DNA of 64,000 nucleotides. Origin: Enterococcus canis NBRC 100695 (GTDB lineage: Bacteria; Bacillota; Bacilli; Lactobacillales; Enterococcaceae). Shown here in pieces: positions 8,190-17,337 of this stretch. Each line of letters begins with the position of its first letter. The first letter of the stretch is position 1. The position numbers were made by a program, and so were the translations under genes. The notes under the pieces are model-generated. The model searched no databases. It saw only the letters and a program-made list of their open reading frames with translations, and was not told the DNA's origin. Location: the NCBI RefSeq assembly GCF_001544375.1, contig NZ_BCQJ01000003.1, forward strand, positions 62,001 through 126,000, given 5' to 3'.

Positions 8190-10472
8190 TTAACGTACAG
8201 CTACTGCCATCTTCTTTGGTTTGTAGGCACGATATAATTGTGCTTCACTGACCCAAAATTTCCCGCTGATTGGATCGGTTAGATGATAACGACCATCTTT
8301 GTAACCGTCCACTACCATCACGTGTAGATTAGTCACCCCTGTACCCCACCAGAACTTTTTAGTAACCGGTTTTTGATACAAATAGGTGGCCCAAATAATC
8401 ACAGGATTTCCTTGCAGCAGCTCATTTCTTAATTGTGTCACCGAACTACCACTAATATCCGCAATCTTACCTGGTGCATACTTGTTAGCAAAAGGAACGA
8501 AGGCTTTAGGGAAAATCGTTTGATGGACATTTGCACTGGCAGGTAACGTTTTGAACGGCGTGCCGGCAAAGCCATTGTAAGGATTATTGTTACTAGAGAG
8601 TGGCAAAGCTTTTAACAATTTTGGCAGGCTTTGGTTGCTGGCATAGCCTTTGTAACGGAATGTCTCCCACAACGAGGCTGTTTCACAGCCCTGAGGCGCC
8701 CCCACGGCATACTGACTATAAAAAGGAACATTCATTTGAATCGTTGGGCTTGCACTGGTTGCCGCCACATACTTTTTATTCGCCGTTAAATAGCCGCCTC
8801 GAACTTTCAAACGAGGAATCCCCGAACTAGTGAAGGTTAAATTTTCAACACTAACAACCGTATTTTTAGGTAATTTGGATTTGCGACCATTTTTGTTGAA
8901 TTCGACACCATTATAGTACCAGTCAGTCACCTTCATTTTGATGCGTGCCGGTTTGCTGGTGTAGTAGTCTTGATAATTGGCAACCACTTTATTCACATAT
9001 TTCTTATTAGCCGTCAAATAGCCTTTGCTGGTTTTGAGCCGCGGTGTCCCACCGCTCGTGTAGACAATTCCTTGAACCTTGACCACCGTACCGGTTTTAA
9101 TTGCGGCCCCTTTTTTAGTGAAGGCTGTGTCTCGGTAGAAAACATCATTTTTCTTTAAGACAATTTGCTTTGGATTGGTCAAATAGTAGCTATTATAGTT
9201 ATTCGTAACCGTTTGAACGTAGCTTTTGTTAGCCGTCAAATAACCTCCTGCTACTTTAAAACGAGGGTAGCCACTGCTGCTAAATACAATGCCTGAAACC
9301 TTTTCAACTTTCCCAGCTGATAGTTTACGTCCCTTTTGGGCTTGTCCAAATTCGGTTTTGTTATAAACCACGTCATTTTTCTTCATAACTACTTGTTTAG
9401 GTGCCGTCAGATAGTAGGCTTGATAGTTATTCGTTACTTTTACCACAATGCTTTTATTCGCAGTGATATAACCACCCGCTACTTTAAAACGAGGATAGCC
9501 GGTCTTCGACAACACCACACCCGTTACCTTCAAGACTGATCCGGCTGCGTATTTTTTCACTATACCGCCATTGAGATCTGCCGTTTTGTAGGTAACGTCT
9601 TGTTTTTGCATCACGATATAACCAGGATTATCGGTGTAATAATTTTTATAATTCCCAGTGATTTTGGTACCGATTGTTTTCAAGGCTGCAGTATAACCGC
9701 CGCTTACTTGAAAAATCGGTACACCAGCTGGATTTCGCAAAAGCTTAGCCGTTGCAAGAACCGTGCCCTTACGCAGCGTCTGCTTAGGCTGGCCAGATAA
9801 ATCATTTTTAGCATAAACTTTAACGTCTTGACTAAGCCAGATATATTGTGGATTTGTGGCAAAATAGTCCTGCTCTTGAATAATTGGTTTATCTGCCGAA
9901 GCATTAGATTTTGAATTAGTTTGCTTTGGCGCCGCAGCTTCTGCCGGCTTACTTGCTTCACTACCTGCAGTGACTTCCTCTGATTCCTCTGTATCGCTAG
10001 CGGCTGGTGACTGTTCTTCGCTGGTAGTCTCTGTTGTTGTAGTGGCAGTCTCAGAGCTTGAAGAAGCTGCGGTTTCTTCCGAGCTGGTTGGTGGCGTTGC
10101 CTCGCTGGTTGGTGGTAATGCTACCTGAAATTGAACCGTTTGGTTGTCAATTTCATAAGACAATTCTTTTGCCACTGGTTGTTCAGCAATTTTGACTTCA
10201 TCAATGGCGGTTTCCGTAAACGTATACAATTCACTACGCCAAGTTGTATCATAAAAAATTTTTAATAGATAGGGTTGTTCAGCTACCGAAAACTCATGGA
10301 TATACGGCTCAGCCACTGTATAAAAGCGGTCAACTTCAATAGCTGGTAGCTGCGCTTTTTCAGCTGTCGTAGTTACATCAGTGGTGGTAACGGCCAATGC
10401 CAGCGGCGCTTCCGCTAACAATAAAGAAGCCGTTAATAAACTTAACCCAATCGTTTTTAACACTTTTTTCAT
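8190..10472 (-). CDS. Secreted protein with five DUF5776-like repeats and a C-terminal C39-like peptidase domain
   Basis: A 760-residue exported protein. The signal peptide (1-27, ending PLALA) is followed by a region with no recognised fold (30-115), a Ser/Thr/Glu-rich linker (115-200), and five repeats of about 73 residues (about 205-580) of the same type as in the neighbouring muramidase. The C-terminal domain (about 585-760) is papain-like (C39-like family). The Cys is in APQGCETAS, the His in NLHVMVVDGY and the Asp in LTDPISGKFW. It probably cleaves a peptide at the cell surface, but the substrate is unknown. The domain order is reversed relative to the GH25 neighbour (repeats first, enzyme last). 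Confidence 0.85.
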   Translation of the reverse strand: MKKVLKTIGLSLLTASLLLAEAPLALAVTTTDVTTTAEKAQLPAIEVDRFYTVAEPYIHEFSVAEQPYLLKIFYDTTWRSELYTFTETAIDEVKIAEQPVAKELSYEIDNQTVQFQVALPPTSEATPPTSSEETAASSSSETATTTTETTSEEQSPAASDTEESEEVTAGSEASKPAEAAAPKQTNSKSNASADKPIIQEQDYFATNPQYIWLSQDVKVYAKNDLSGQPKQTLRKGTVLATAKLLRNPAGVPIFQVSGGYTAALKTIGTKITGNYKNYYTDNPGYIVMQKQDVTYKTADLNGGIVKKYAAGSVLKVTGVVLSKTGYPRFKVAGGYITANKSIVVKVTNNYQAYYLTAPKQVVMKKNDVVYNKTEFGQAQKGRKLSAGKVEKVSGIVFSSSGYPRFKVAGGYLTANKSYVQTVTNNYNSYYLTNPKQIVLKKNDVFYRDTAFTKKGAAIKTGTVVKVQGIVYTSGGTPRLKTSKGYLTANKKYVNKVVANYQDYYTSKPARIKMKVTDWYYNGVEFNKNGRKSKLPKNTVVSVENLTFTSSGIPRLKVRGGYLTANKKYVAATSASPTIQMNVPFYSQYAVGAPQGCETASLWETFRYKGYASNQSLPKLLKALPLSSNNNPYNGFAGTPFKTLPASANVHQTIFPKAFVPFANKYAPGKIADISGSSVTQLRNELLQGNPVIIWATYLYQKPVTKKFWWGTGVTNLHVMVVDGYKDGRYHLTDPISGKFWVSEAQLYRAYKPKKMAVAVR

Positions 10473-10492
10473 TTTATCACTCCTTTTTAATG

Positions 10493-10522
10493 ATTATACC
10501 ATTTAAAAAAGCTGCTTTACAA
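10493..10522 (-). promoter_or_regulatory. Promoter of the C39-like protein gene
   Basis: Minus strand TTGTAA (10517-10522), 18 bases, perfect TATAAT (10493-10498), with GGAGTGATAAAATG just downstream. The 5' leader is very short. Confidence 0.65.
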
Positions 10523-10524
10523 TC

Positions 10525-10571
10525 AAAAAAGAACAGAAATGGCAATCTATAAAAGATTGTCGTTTCTGTTC
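10525..10571 (-). terminator. Terminator of the teichoic acid operon
   Basis: An 18-bp stem with two wobble pairs (10531-10548 with 10554-10571) followed on the minus strand by T residues (10525-10530). Confidence 0.85.
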
Positions 10572-10575
10572 TCGT

Positions 10576-13500
10576 TTAGGCTTTAAGGTTAAAATAATCT
10601 GCCTCTGTGATCCAGCCTTTTTCTTGATCAATTTCTACTAAATAACATGGTGTACCCACATAATTACGTTGGATAGGATCAATCAAAACAGCTTTTTCAA
10701 GAATTTGAACTGATTGCCCTTCGGCTAAAATGTTTTTGGTAATATGGTAGCCTTTCTCACCAATCACGTCAGACCATAAGACAATATCTGCTGTTAGTTC
10801 TGCTTCTTCGCTTAGGCGGGACAACGTACGATGTTGATAGCTTTCGCCGTTTAAGATAAAGGAAACAGCACGTTCAGCTGAATGACCATCCTCCCAGCCA
10901 CAATACTTCTCTTTAAATTCAGCGAAGTTTGGTGCTAAAGTCGGTTGTTGCAGCTGCTTTCTGATTTCAGGATATAGCGCATCTTCCGTTTCCAATATCG
11001 GACCAGGTGCTTCACTATAATCAAAGTAGAAACCCCGAATTTCCCCTGCGTATGAAGCTAAATCGTAGGCATAAAAAATCATAGGACGTTCTAAATTAGC
11101 GAAATCAAAGAACACAGAAGAATAGTCTGTAATCAGTAAGTCACTGATTAGATATAAATCATTGATATCTTGATACTCTGAGACATCCAATACTTGCTCA
11201 TCATCGGCAATATCTAAACTATTGGCAATCAAATAATGGGTCCGAATCAACAAGATAACATCTTTCCCTAGCTCTTCTTTAAAGCGCGCCAAATCAAGAT
11301 GCAATTTTGCTGTGTAATGATCCGCTTTTAAGTATTCATTATCGCGCCAGGTAGGGGCATATAAAACTACCTTTTTATCAACTGAAATCCCAAGTTGTTG
11401 TTTGATTCGCTGTACATCAGTCGGGGTGTGGGCCAATAGTATATCATTACGAGGATAGCCACTATTGATCATTTGTTCCGACCGCAAACGAAATGCTCGT
11501 TGGAAGATTTCTGTTGAATACGCATTGGGACTCAAGCAATAATCCCACTTATTAGAATCCTTGATAACATCTGCATGATAACTGTCAGCTGTCAAGCCTG
11601 GCATCGTCAATAATTCAACATCGCGTCCCAAGGTTTTCAGTGGTGTCCCGTGCCATGTTTGAATCATGGTGGTGCCTTTGGGCTTCTTCATCCACAAGGG
11701 CAGACGCGTATTCATAACCCAATATTCCGCACGCGCGATTGTCCGGACACCGCGTAGGGATAAACGCTCTACATAAGGAAGTTTATGTTCTTTAAAATAC
11801 GCCTCATACTCTTTATTAATATTCCAAACCACTTGATACTCTGGATGATGCTGTCTCATATACTCATAGATGGCTTTAGGATTATCGCTATATTTGCGAC
11901 CAAAGAAACTTTCGAAGACAATCAATTTTTTCTTTGGTTTCTTCCCAACGTGTTCCAAATATTTCGGATACCATTTATTGTATTTAAACAGGCGTTTGAA
12001 TTTTTCCCGAATCAGCGGCTCGGTCTCACTTTCAGAAGTCGTCAAGCGCAACATTGCTTCAGAAGCTTGCTGTGCGGCATTCCCCTCTTGACCAAACACA
12101 CAGAAACGATCGTAAAAAGCTGCTTGCTTGGCAGCATATTGATCCGGTTGAGGGTCAGTTAGTGCCTCAATAATTTCTGCAGTATCACGGACAATCGGTC
12201 CTGGCACTATTTCTTCATAGTCCAAGTAAACACCGCGCAAATCTTGGGTATACTCTTCCAAATCATAGGCAAAGAAGAGCATTGGCCGCTTCAGATGGGC
12301 ATAGTCAAACATAACGGAACTATAATCCGTGATCAAGAGATCACTCACTAAATAGAGTTCTTCAATGGATGGATAGTTAGAAACATCACGCGCAAAAGGA
12401 GCAAAATTTTCGATATTGATATTATTAGAAACAAAATAATGCAAGCGCACTAATAAAACAATTTCATCCCCCAATTTTTCCTGTAACTGCTGCAAGTCTA
12501 AGGCCAGCTCAAAACCTTCTTTGGTGCGATAGGTTGGTGCATATAGCACAATTTTCTTATCAGGCGGCAACCCTAACTTCATTTTGAGCTTCTCAATAAC
12601 TTCTGGACGATTTTCTGTATAAAGAACATCATTCCGCGGGAAGCCGCTCTCTACTATTTCACGTTGATAGTCAAAAGCAGAACTGATTTTCTCTGTCATG
12701 TAAGGCGAAGGAGAAGTCACCAAATCCCAGCGACTATTGCGACGAGCAAAGTTGTTTTGCACCGATTTCTTCGCATTTTTGAAATAAGGCTCATCAAAGC
12801 CCATCGTTTTCATAAAGGTCCCGTGAAAAGTCTGAACCTCGATTTGTCCTTGCCGTTTTGCGTATTGATTTGGCAGATTAGTATTTTCAATTAGATATTT
12901 GGCACGTGCTAGATAATACCAATAACGGAAACTATTTTTCCGAACTTTTTTGGCTGGTCCAGCAACGGGCAAATTAACCGTTTCAAGTAACCACACATGC
13001 TCTAATTCTGGATGAGCTTGCCGCAAGTAATCATACATTGCCTTAGGATTATCATTGATGGCGGCTGACCAGAAACTATCATAGACAACAGTTTGCTTTT
13101 TTAATGGTAACAAGCGCATCAAAGGATAAAGAATGGAGTAGCTGATTCTTCGCTTCAAACGAGAGTTATCAAGCCATGCCCATTTCTGTACGGAGGAAAT
13201 ACGCCAAAAGCCATTAGGTGTTTCATAGCTATTTAGTGTAAAACCAGCGATTTCCGTTAAACGCTGCTTTTCCATCCCATCTAAACTGATTCGATAAGAA
13301 GTCACTTCGTCGGTAATAACATCTAAAAAGACGTCATACTTACCGGGGCGAATCAAAAATTCAGCTTCCAGTGTTAAGTCGCTAATGAAATCTAGACCTG
13401 CTGCTGTTTCACGATACTCTGTCAACTGATAGCGGTACTTTTTATGCTCCTGCAGCAAACGTAGCTGATAACGAGCGTTAGGTACTTTCTCACAGACCAA

Positions 13501-15408
13501 GCTTACCTGCAGTTTTTGATCCACTACCTGGGCTTCCCTGAGAGAAACCACGCCTGCCAAAAACTCAAATTTCAAATTCGTCAGCCCAGTGGAATACAAT
13601 ACGATAGGTTGCGCCGCTGTAATTCGTTTAGGCAAGTCCGGCAGTTGGTTGATATACAATACTTCGTTATAAAAATCATCATATAATTTTAACTGATATT
13701 TTGTATGAAATAGTAGCGTCAGCGGTTCAGAAACTAAGTCCGCGCCCTCTTTGGTCAACTCAAAGAAATGCTCTCCATGATCATTTTCTAAATCATAGAG
13801 ACTCCCCTTGGTAACAAAGGCTGGCAGTTGACCACTTAGTTTTAAGCGGTCCTGTGAAAAAACCAGACTGCTGATACGCGTTTCTGCTTTTGTCACAATA
13901 AAAGTTAGTTGCCAATCATTGTTGTAATGCAGACGTACCACATGATCTTCTAGTAAAAAAGTCGCAATTTTAGCAGCGCCTTTTTGTGGATTTCCCAAAA
14001 AGCCGACAGACGTGATATTTTTCAGTTCCTCGCAGACTTCAATTTTCCAAATACCCTCAGTCAATTGCTCCGCCAGTCGATTAAAATCCAATTCAATATC
14101 CAAGCCAACCTTCAAGGGTAAGCGCATCGTACTTTTTTCTAATTTAGTCCGCTTTTGCAGAAATGGTAGACGGATTTTTTCATCGGTGTTGGTGTTGGTT
14201 AAAAAGACTTGGTAATCAGCTAAAGACGGCTTCAAATGCATGGTATGTTTAGCAAAGGCAGCAGCGTGTATCATAAAGTGATTTTGCTTCACCGTTGCAA
14301 TCGTCCCAATTTTAGACGTTAACGGTAACGAATGTTCCAGCTGGATTTCTTTTTGCCAGTCTTTATCGTTTAACATTTCGTTAGCAAAAACAAAAGTGCC
14401 CTTGCGCTCCTCTACTTGACTACTCCAGGTCTCACCGTCGACAAAGTCAACCATTACCTCAAGATCACCGTGAAGCAGTGCCACTAGTTGCGCCTGTTTG
14501 TCAGGTCGAACTTGCGCTAAGTATTCAAGCCCTAACTCATGAATTTTCCGGTAAGTCATTTTTTGAAACTCCACCACATAATCTAAATCAGCATGGTGCT
14601 TTTCCGGAATAAAAAGGGGAATATCAACTTCCAACGCCTTGACTTTTAAAGGCTCTATTAGTTCAGGCGCACGGTACTCTTCAGCCAAGGTCAGTGCTTG
14701 ATCAATGGCTACTAGGCGTTGTTGGTATAACGCTAGATCATTACGATGCTGCGTCCAAGAACGATTATCGCCTTCTCGCCAACGCCATTTGTATACAATA
14801 GTATCTAATATATCGACAGCCTTCGCTGTTAGGTGCGCGTGTAAAGTAAAGGAGATGTCTTCATAAATCACACCTTCAGGAAACCGGATGCCTTGATCGA
14901 TTAAAAATTTCCGACGATAGACCTTGTTCCAAACGGTGGTATCGTAAATCAATTCTGGATGTTGCCGGATTGTCGTCTTTAATGCCGTATCTTTGATGGC
15001 TTTCCGATGGAGGAATGAGTAGACTTCCTTTTGTGAATTGAATCGTTTGACCCCACCTATCGCCATTTGTGAGCCGGTACGATCTAAAGAGCCCACCAGC
15101 TCTTGGTAAGCAGTTTCCGTCAAGAGATCATCGCTATCTAAAAAAGCGATATATTCACCGCGGCTTTCATTAATTCCTAGATTCCGTGCAGCACTGATGC
15201 CTTCATTCAGCTTGTGTATCACCCGAAAATTAGGCTGTTCAGCTGCATATCGATCCATAATTTCACCAGTGCTATCGGGCGATTCATCATCGATCATAAG
15301 AACTTCGTAATCTGTAAATTTTTGCGCTAAAATTGAATCCAAACAAGCTTCTATATATTCTTCGACATTGTATCCCGGAACAATAATCGATAATTTTGGT
15401 TGATTCAA
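10576..15408 (-). CDS. Fused glycosyltransferase 2 - TagF - TagF teichoic acid polymerase
   Basis: A 1610-residue cytoplasmic, membrane-associated enzyme for wall teichoic acid. Residues about 7-220 are a GT2 glycosyltransferase (LSIIVPGYN, MIDDESPDS, DxD-type FLDSDD). A linker region without a recognised fold follows to about 765. Two CDP-glycerol:glycerophosphotransferase domains come next (about 770-1155 and 1158-1530). Each has a HGT motif (TFHGTFMKT; TWHGTPLKT), a GxPRND motif, YAPT(Y/W)R and LLITDYSS. The tail (1532-1610) may be SH3-like. The start is TTG at 15408, which overlaps the stop of the previous gene (TTGA) and has AGAGGG 6 bases upstream; upstream in-frame ATGs would lie well inside that gene. 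It is the last gene of the operon. Usual TagF proteins have one polymerase domain. Confidence 0.86.
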   Translation of the reverse strand: MNQPKLSIIVPGYNVEEYIEACLDSILAQKFTDYEVLMIDDESPDSTGEIMDRYAAEQPNFRVIHKLNEGISAARNLGINESRGEYIAFLDSDDLLTETAYQELVGSLDRTGSQMAIGGVKRFNSQKEVYSFLHRKAIKDTALKTTIRQHPELIYDTTVWNKVYRRKFLIDQGIRFPEGVIYEDISFTLHAHLTAKAVDILDTIVYKWRWREGDNRSWTQHRNDLALYQQRLVAIDQALTLAEEYRAPELIEPLKVKALEVDIPLFIPEKHHADLDYVVEFQKMTYRKIHELGLEYLAQVRPDKQAQLVALLHGDLEVMVDFVDGETWSSQVEERKGTFVFANEMLNDKDWQKEIQLEHSLPLTSKIGTIATVKQNHFMIHAAAFAKHTMHLKPSLADYQVFLTNTNTDEKIRLPFLQKRTKLEKSTMRLPLKVGLDIELDFNRLAEQLTEGIWKIEVCEELKNITSVGFLGNPQKGAAKIATFLLEDHVVRLHYNNDWQLTFIVTKAETRISSLVFSQDRLKLSGQLPAFVTKGSLYDLENDHGEHFFELTKEGADLVSEPLTLLFHTKYQLKLYDDFYNEVLYINQLPDLPKRITAAQPIVLYSTGLTNLKFEFLAGVVSLREAQVVDQKLQVSLVCEKVPNARYQLRLLQEHKKYRYQLTEYRETAAGLDFISDLTLEAEFLIRPGKYDVFLDVITDEVTSYRISLDGMEKQRLTEIAGFTLNSYETPNGFWRISSVQKWAWLDNSRLKRRISYSILYPLMRLLPLKKQTVVYDSFWSAAINDNPKAMYDYLRQAHPELEHVWLLETVNLPVAGPAKKVRKNSFRYWYYLARAKYLIENTNLPNQYAKRQGQIEVQTFHGTFMKTMGFDEPYFKNAKKSVQNNFARRNSRWDLVTSPSPYMTEKISSAFDYQREIVESGFPRNDVLYTENRPEVIEKLKMKLGLPPDKKIVLYAPTYRTKEGFELALDLQQLQEKLGDEIVLLVRLHYFVSNNINIENFAPFARDVSNYPSIEELYLVSDLLITDYSSVMFDYAHLKRPMLFFAYDLEEYTQDLRGVYLDYEEIVPGPIVRDTAEIIEALTDPQPDQYAAKQAAFYDRFCVFGQEGNAAQQASEAMLRLTTSESETEPLIREKFKRLFKYNKWYPKYLEHVGKKPKKKLIVFESFFGRKYSDNPKAIYEYMRQHHPEYQVVWNINKEYEAYFKEHKLPYVERLSLRGVRTIARAEYWVMNTRLPLWMKKPKGTTMIQTWHGTPLKTLGRDVELLTMPGLTADSYHADVIKDSNKWDYCLSPNAYSTEIFQRAFRLRSEQMINSGYPRNDILLAHTPTDVQRIKQQLGISVDKKVVLYAPTWRDNEYLKADHYTAKLHLDLARFKEELGKDVILLIRTHYLIANSLDIADDEQVLDVSEYQDINDLYLISDLLITDYSSVFFDFANLERPMIFYAYDLASYAGEIRGFYFDYSEAPGPILETEDALYPEIRKQLQQPTLAPNFAEFKEKYCGWEDGHSAERAVSFILNGESYQHRTLSRLSEEAELTADIVLWSDVIGEKGYHITKNILAEGQSVQILEKAVLIDPIQRNYVGTPCYLVEIDQEKGWITEADYFNLKA

Positions 15409-16601
15409 CGGGATCCCTCTCTTCCTAATAATTCCACTACTTTTTGTGAGGCTGTACCATTTTCCCAAATACCAAACTCCTCAACAAAAGTTTCAAGCTT
15501 GAGTGTATCCGCTAAAAATGCGTTTTCCTGTAAAAATTCTTTAAGATAATAATAAAATTCCGTGACTTCGGTTGCGATTGGTCCAGGAACTTGCTGGTAA
15601 TCAAAATAGAAGCCGCGCAATTGATCCCGGTAGTGATCCAAATCATAAGCATAAAACAGCATCGGGCGTCGTAAATTAGCAAAATCAAAAAAGACGGAAG
15701 AATAATCGGTAATCAGCAAGTCACTAATCAAATAGAGATCACTAATTTCCTCGTCTGCTAAAATCACGACTTGCGTTTCATAGCCTGAAATATCGATTTG
15801 ATCTTTTACTAAATAATGGGGACGCAAAATTAGCCGATCCTCTGGTGCCATCAGCGCCACCACCGTTTCTAGTGAAAAAGGCAGCTCAAATTTATATTGG
15901 CCTTTTGTATAGTAAGCATCATCACGCCAAGTTGGCGCATACAGCAGCACACGACCTTGGGTAGTCCCTAAATAGCGTTCCTTCAAAGCTTGTACTTCGG
16001 CTGCATCCGCTTGAAAAAGCCGGTCATTACGTGGATAGCCAATTTCTAAAAAGGTGTTTTGAAAGGCAAAGGCTTCTTTAAAAATCGCTTCAGAGTATGG
16101 ATTAGGGGCAATCATATAATCCCAGCGACTCGTTTCTTGAATAAAATATTTTTTATAGCTTGCGGTATCTGTGCCTGGCATGGCCACCTCATCAATATCC
16201 AAACCTAGACGTTTTAAAGGCGTCCCGTGCCACGTTTGAATATAGGTCGTCCCTTTATTTTTCCGTAACCAGTGTGGCATCCGCGCATTAAAAATCCAAA
16301 AATTGGCGCGCGCTGTCAGCCATAGCCATTTTAGCGAAAAACGTTTCACTAACAAAGCAGCTGGTACCACTTGCTGTGCTTCCGCTAAAAAAGCATTTTT
16401 GACACTCCAGTAAATATGAAAATCGCTGGCATCCTTACTTAGCTCTTGATAGATCGCCAAGGGATTATCGCTAGGAACCTTTCCATTAAAGCTCTCAAAC
16501 ATAATCGTTTTCTTTTTCACTGGTAGATAACTGACAAGATTAAAGCCCATCCGATAGACGCGCGAAATGATTTTTTCTTTGATAATAGTTTGCAGATCCA
16601 T
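15405..16601 (-). CDS. CDP-glycerol glycerophosphotransferase (TagB/TagF-like)
   Basis: A 398-residue enzyme of the CDP-glycerol glycerophosphotransferase family that adds glycerol phosphate to the growing wall teichoic acid. Motifs in order: FESFNGK (about 34-40), TWHGTPLKRLG (about 121-131), GYPRNDRLF (about 188-196), YAPTWRDDAYY and LLITDYSSVFFDFANL. No membrane span is seen. It probably acts at the inner membrane face through an amphipathic N-terminus. AAAGGAG precedes the ATG, which lies one base after the tagA stop. The next gene starts inside its stop codon. It could act as the second primase or a short-chain polymerase. Confidence 0.87.
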   Translation of the reverse strand: MDLQTIIKEKIISRVYRMGFNLVSYLPVKKKTIMFESFNGKVPSDNPLAIYQELSKDASDFHIYWSVKNAFLAEAQQVVPAALLVKRFSLKWLWLTARANFWIFNARMPHWLRKNKGTTYIQTWHGTPLKRLGLDIDEVAMPGTDTASYKKYFIQETSRWDYMIAPNPYSEAIFKEAFAFQNTFLEIGYPRNDRLFQADAAEVQALKERYLGTTQGRVLLYAPTWRDDAYYTKGQYKFELPFSLETVVALMAPEDRLILRPHYLVKDQIDISGYETQVVILADEEISDLYLISDLLITDYSSVFFDFANLRRPMLFYAYDLDHYRDQLRGFYFDYQQVPGPIATEVTEFYYYLKEFLQENAFLADTLKLETFVEEFGIWENGTASQKVVELLGREGSR

Positions 16602-16602
16602 C

Positions 16603-17337
16603 TTAAACTCCTTTTTGATTGTGGCGATGCCAGTTTAAACCCTTTAATAAAAAGACCGGCAGCTGCAAAATACGATAAAAGCGGCTGGGATGTTGGAGCG
16701 AACGGTACAACCATTCAATATGCAGATTCACAAAAAAGGCTGGTGCGCGCTTTACGTAACCACTCATGACGTCAAAGCTGCCACCAACGTCTTGAAAAAC
16801 ACTCGCATCAACAGCTTGATAATTTTTTGCCAACCATTTTTCTTGTCTTGGAAAGCCTAAAGCGACAAAGACAAAGTCCGGCTTACTTTGGTTCATGGTT
16901 GCGACGATTTCTTCATCCGTGAGCTGGGTATAACCATCGATTCGACCAGCTATCGTCAAATGAGGATACTGTTGCTGGATATTTTCAGCAGCTGCTTTAT
17001 TGATTTCAGGTTTTGCACCATAAAGAAAAATCCGTTGACCTTGTTGATTCGCATACTCGAGAAAGGCTGTCATTAAATCGATGCCTGCCACGCGTTCACG
17101 AACTTTTCCTTTGGTCAGCTTGGATACTAGTACAACCCCAATGCCATCTGGAATACGAAAGGTACTATTTTCGAGAAAAGGTACTAATTCAGGGTAATCT
17201 TTAATTGATAAAGCAATCTGTGGATTGACACTGATTGCCGTCATTTTATTTTGTGGGGTATGCGCTGGCAGTGCTCGGATGATATCCGTAATGGTCACCG
17301 CATCTACCGGCAGCCCTAGAATCCGTTCAGTCTCCAT
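16603..17337 (-). CDS. tagA: N-acetylmannosaminyltransferase TagA/TarA (WecG/TagA/CpsF family)
   Basis: A 244-residue GT26 enzyme. It transfers ManNAc to lipid-linked GlcNAc, the second step of the wall teichoic acid linkage unit. Visible family features: VSVNPQIALS-type N-terminus (AISVNPQIALS, about 35-45), RIPDGIGVVL (about 63-72), the RVAGIDL motif (83-89), FLYGAKPE (about 101-108), DFVFVALGFPRQEKWL (about 149-164) and GGSFDVMSG. The catalytic Asp is expected in the IPDG motif. Its start overlaps the end of the tagB-like gene by 11 bases, and it is followed by two polymerase genes, which fits the role well. Confidence 0.92.
   Translation of the reverse strand: METERILGLPVDAVTITDIIRALPAHTPQNKMTAISVNPQIALSIKDYPELVPFLENSTFRIPDGIGVVLVSKLTKGKVRERVAGIDLMTAFLEYANQQGQRIFLYGAKPEINKAAAENIQQQYPHLTIAGRIDGYTQLTDEEIVATMNQSKPDFVFVALGFPRQEKWLAKNYQAVDASVFQDVGGSFDVMSGYVKRAPAFFVNLHIEWLYRSLQHPSRFYRILQLPVFLLKGLNWHRHNQKGV

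Noticed and set aside
5753-10472. Repeated blocks that might be taken for a CRISPR or DNA repeat array
   Set aside because: The period is about 220 bases, coding, with strong divergence at DNA level; these are protein domain repeats.
15409-15468. Upstream ATG for the GT2-TagF-TagF protein
   Set aside because: It would overlap the previous gene by 64 bases and add residues before the conserved GT2 start; the TTG at 15408 has the ribosome site.
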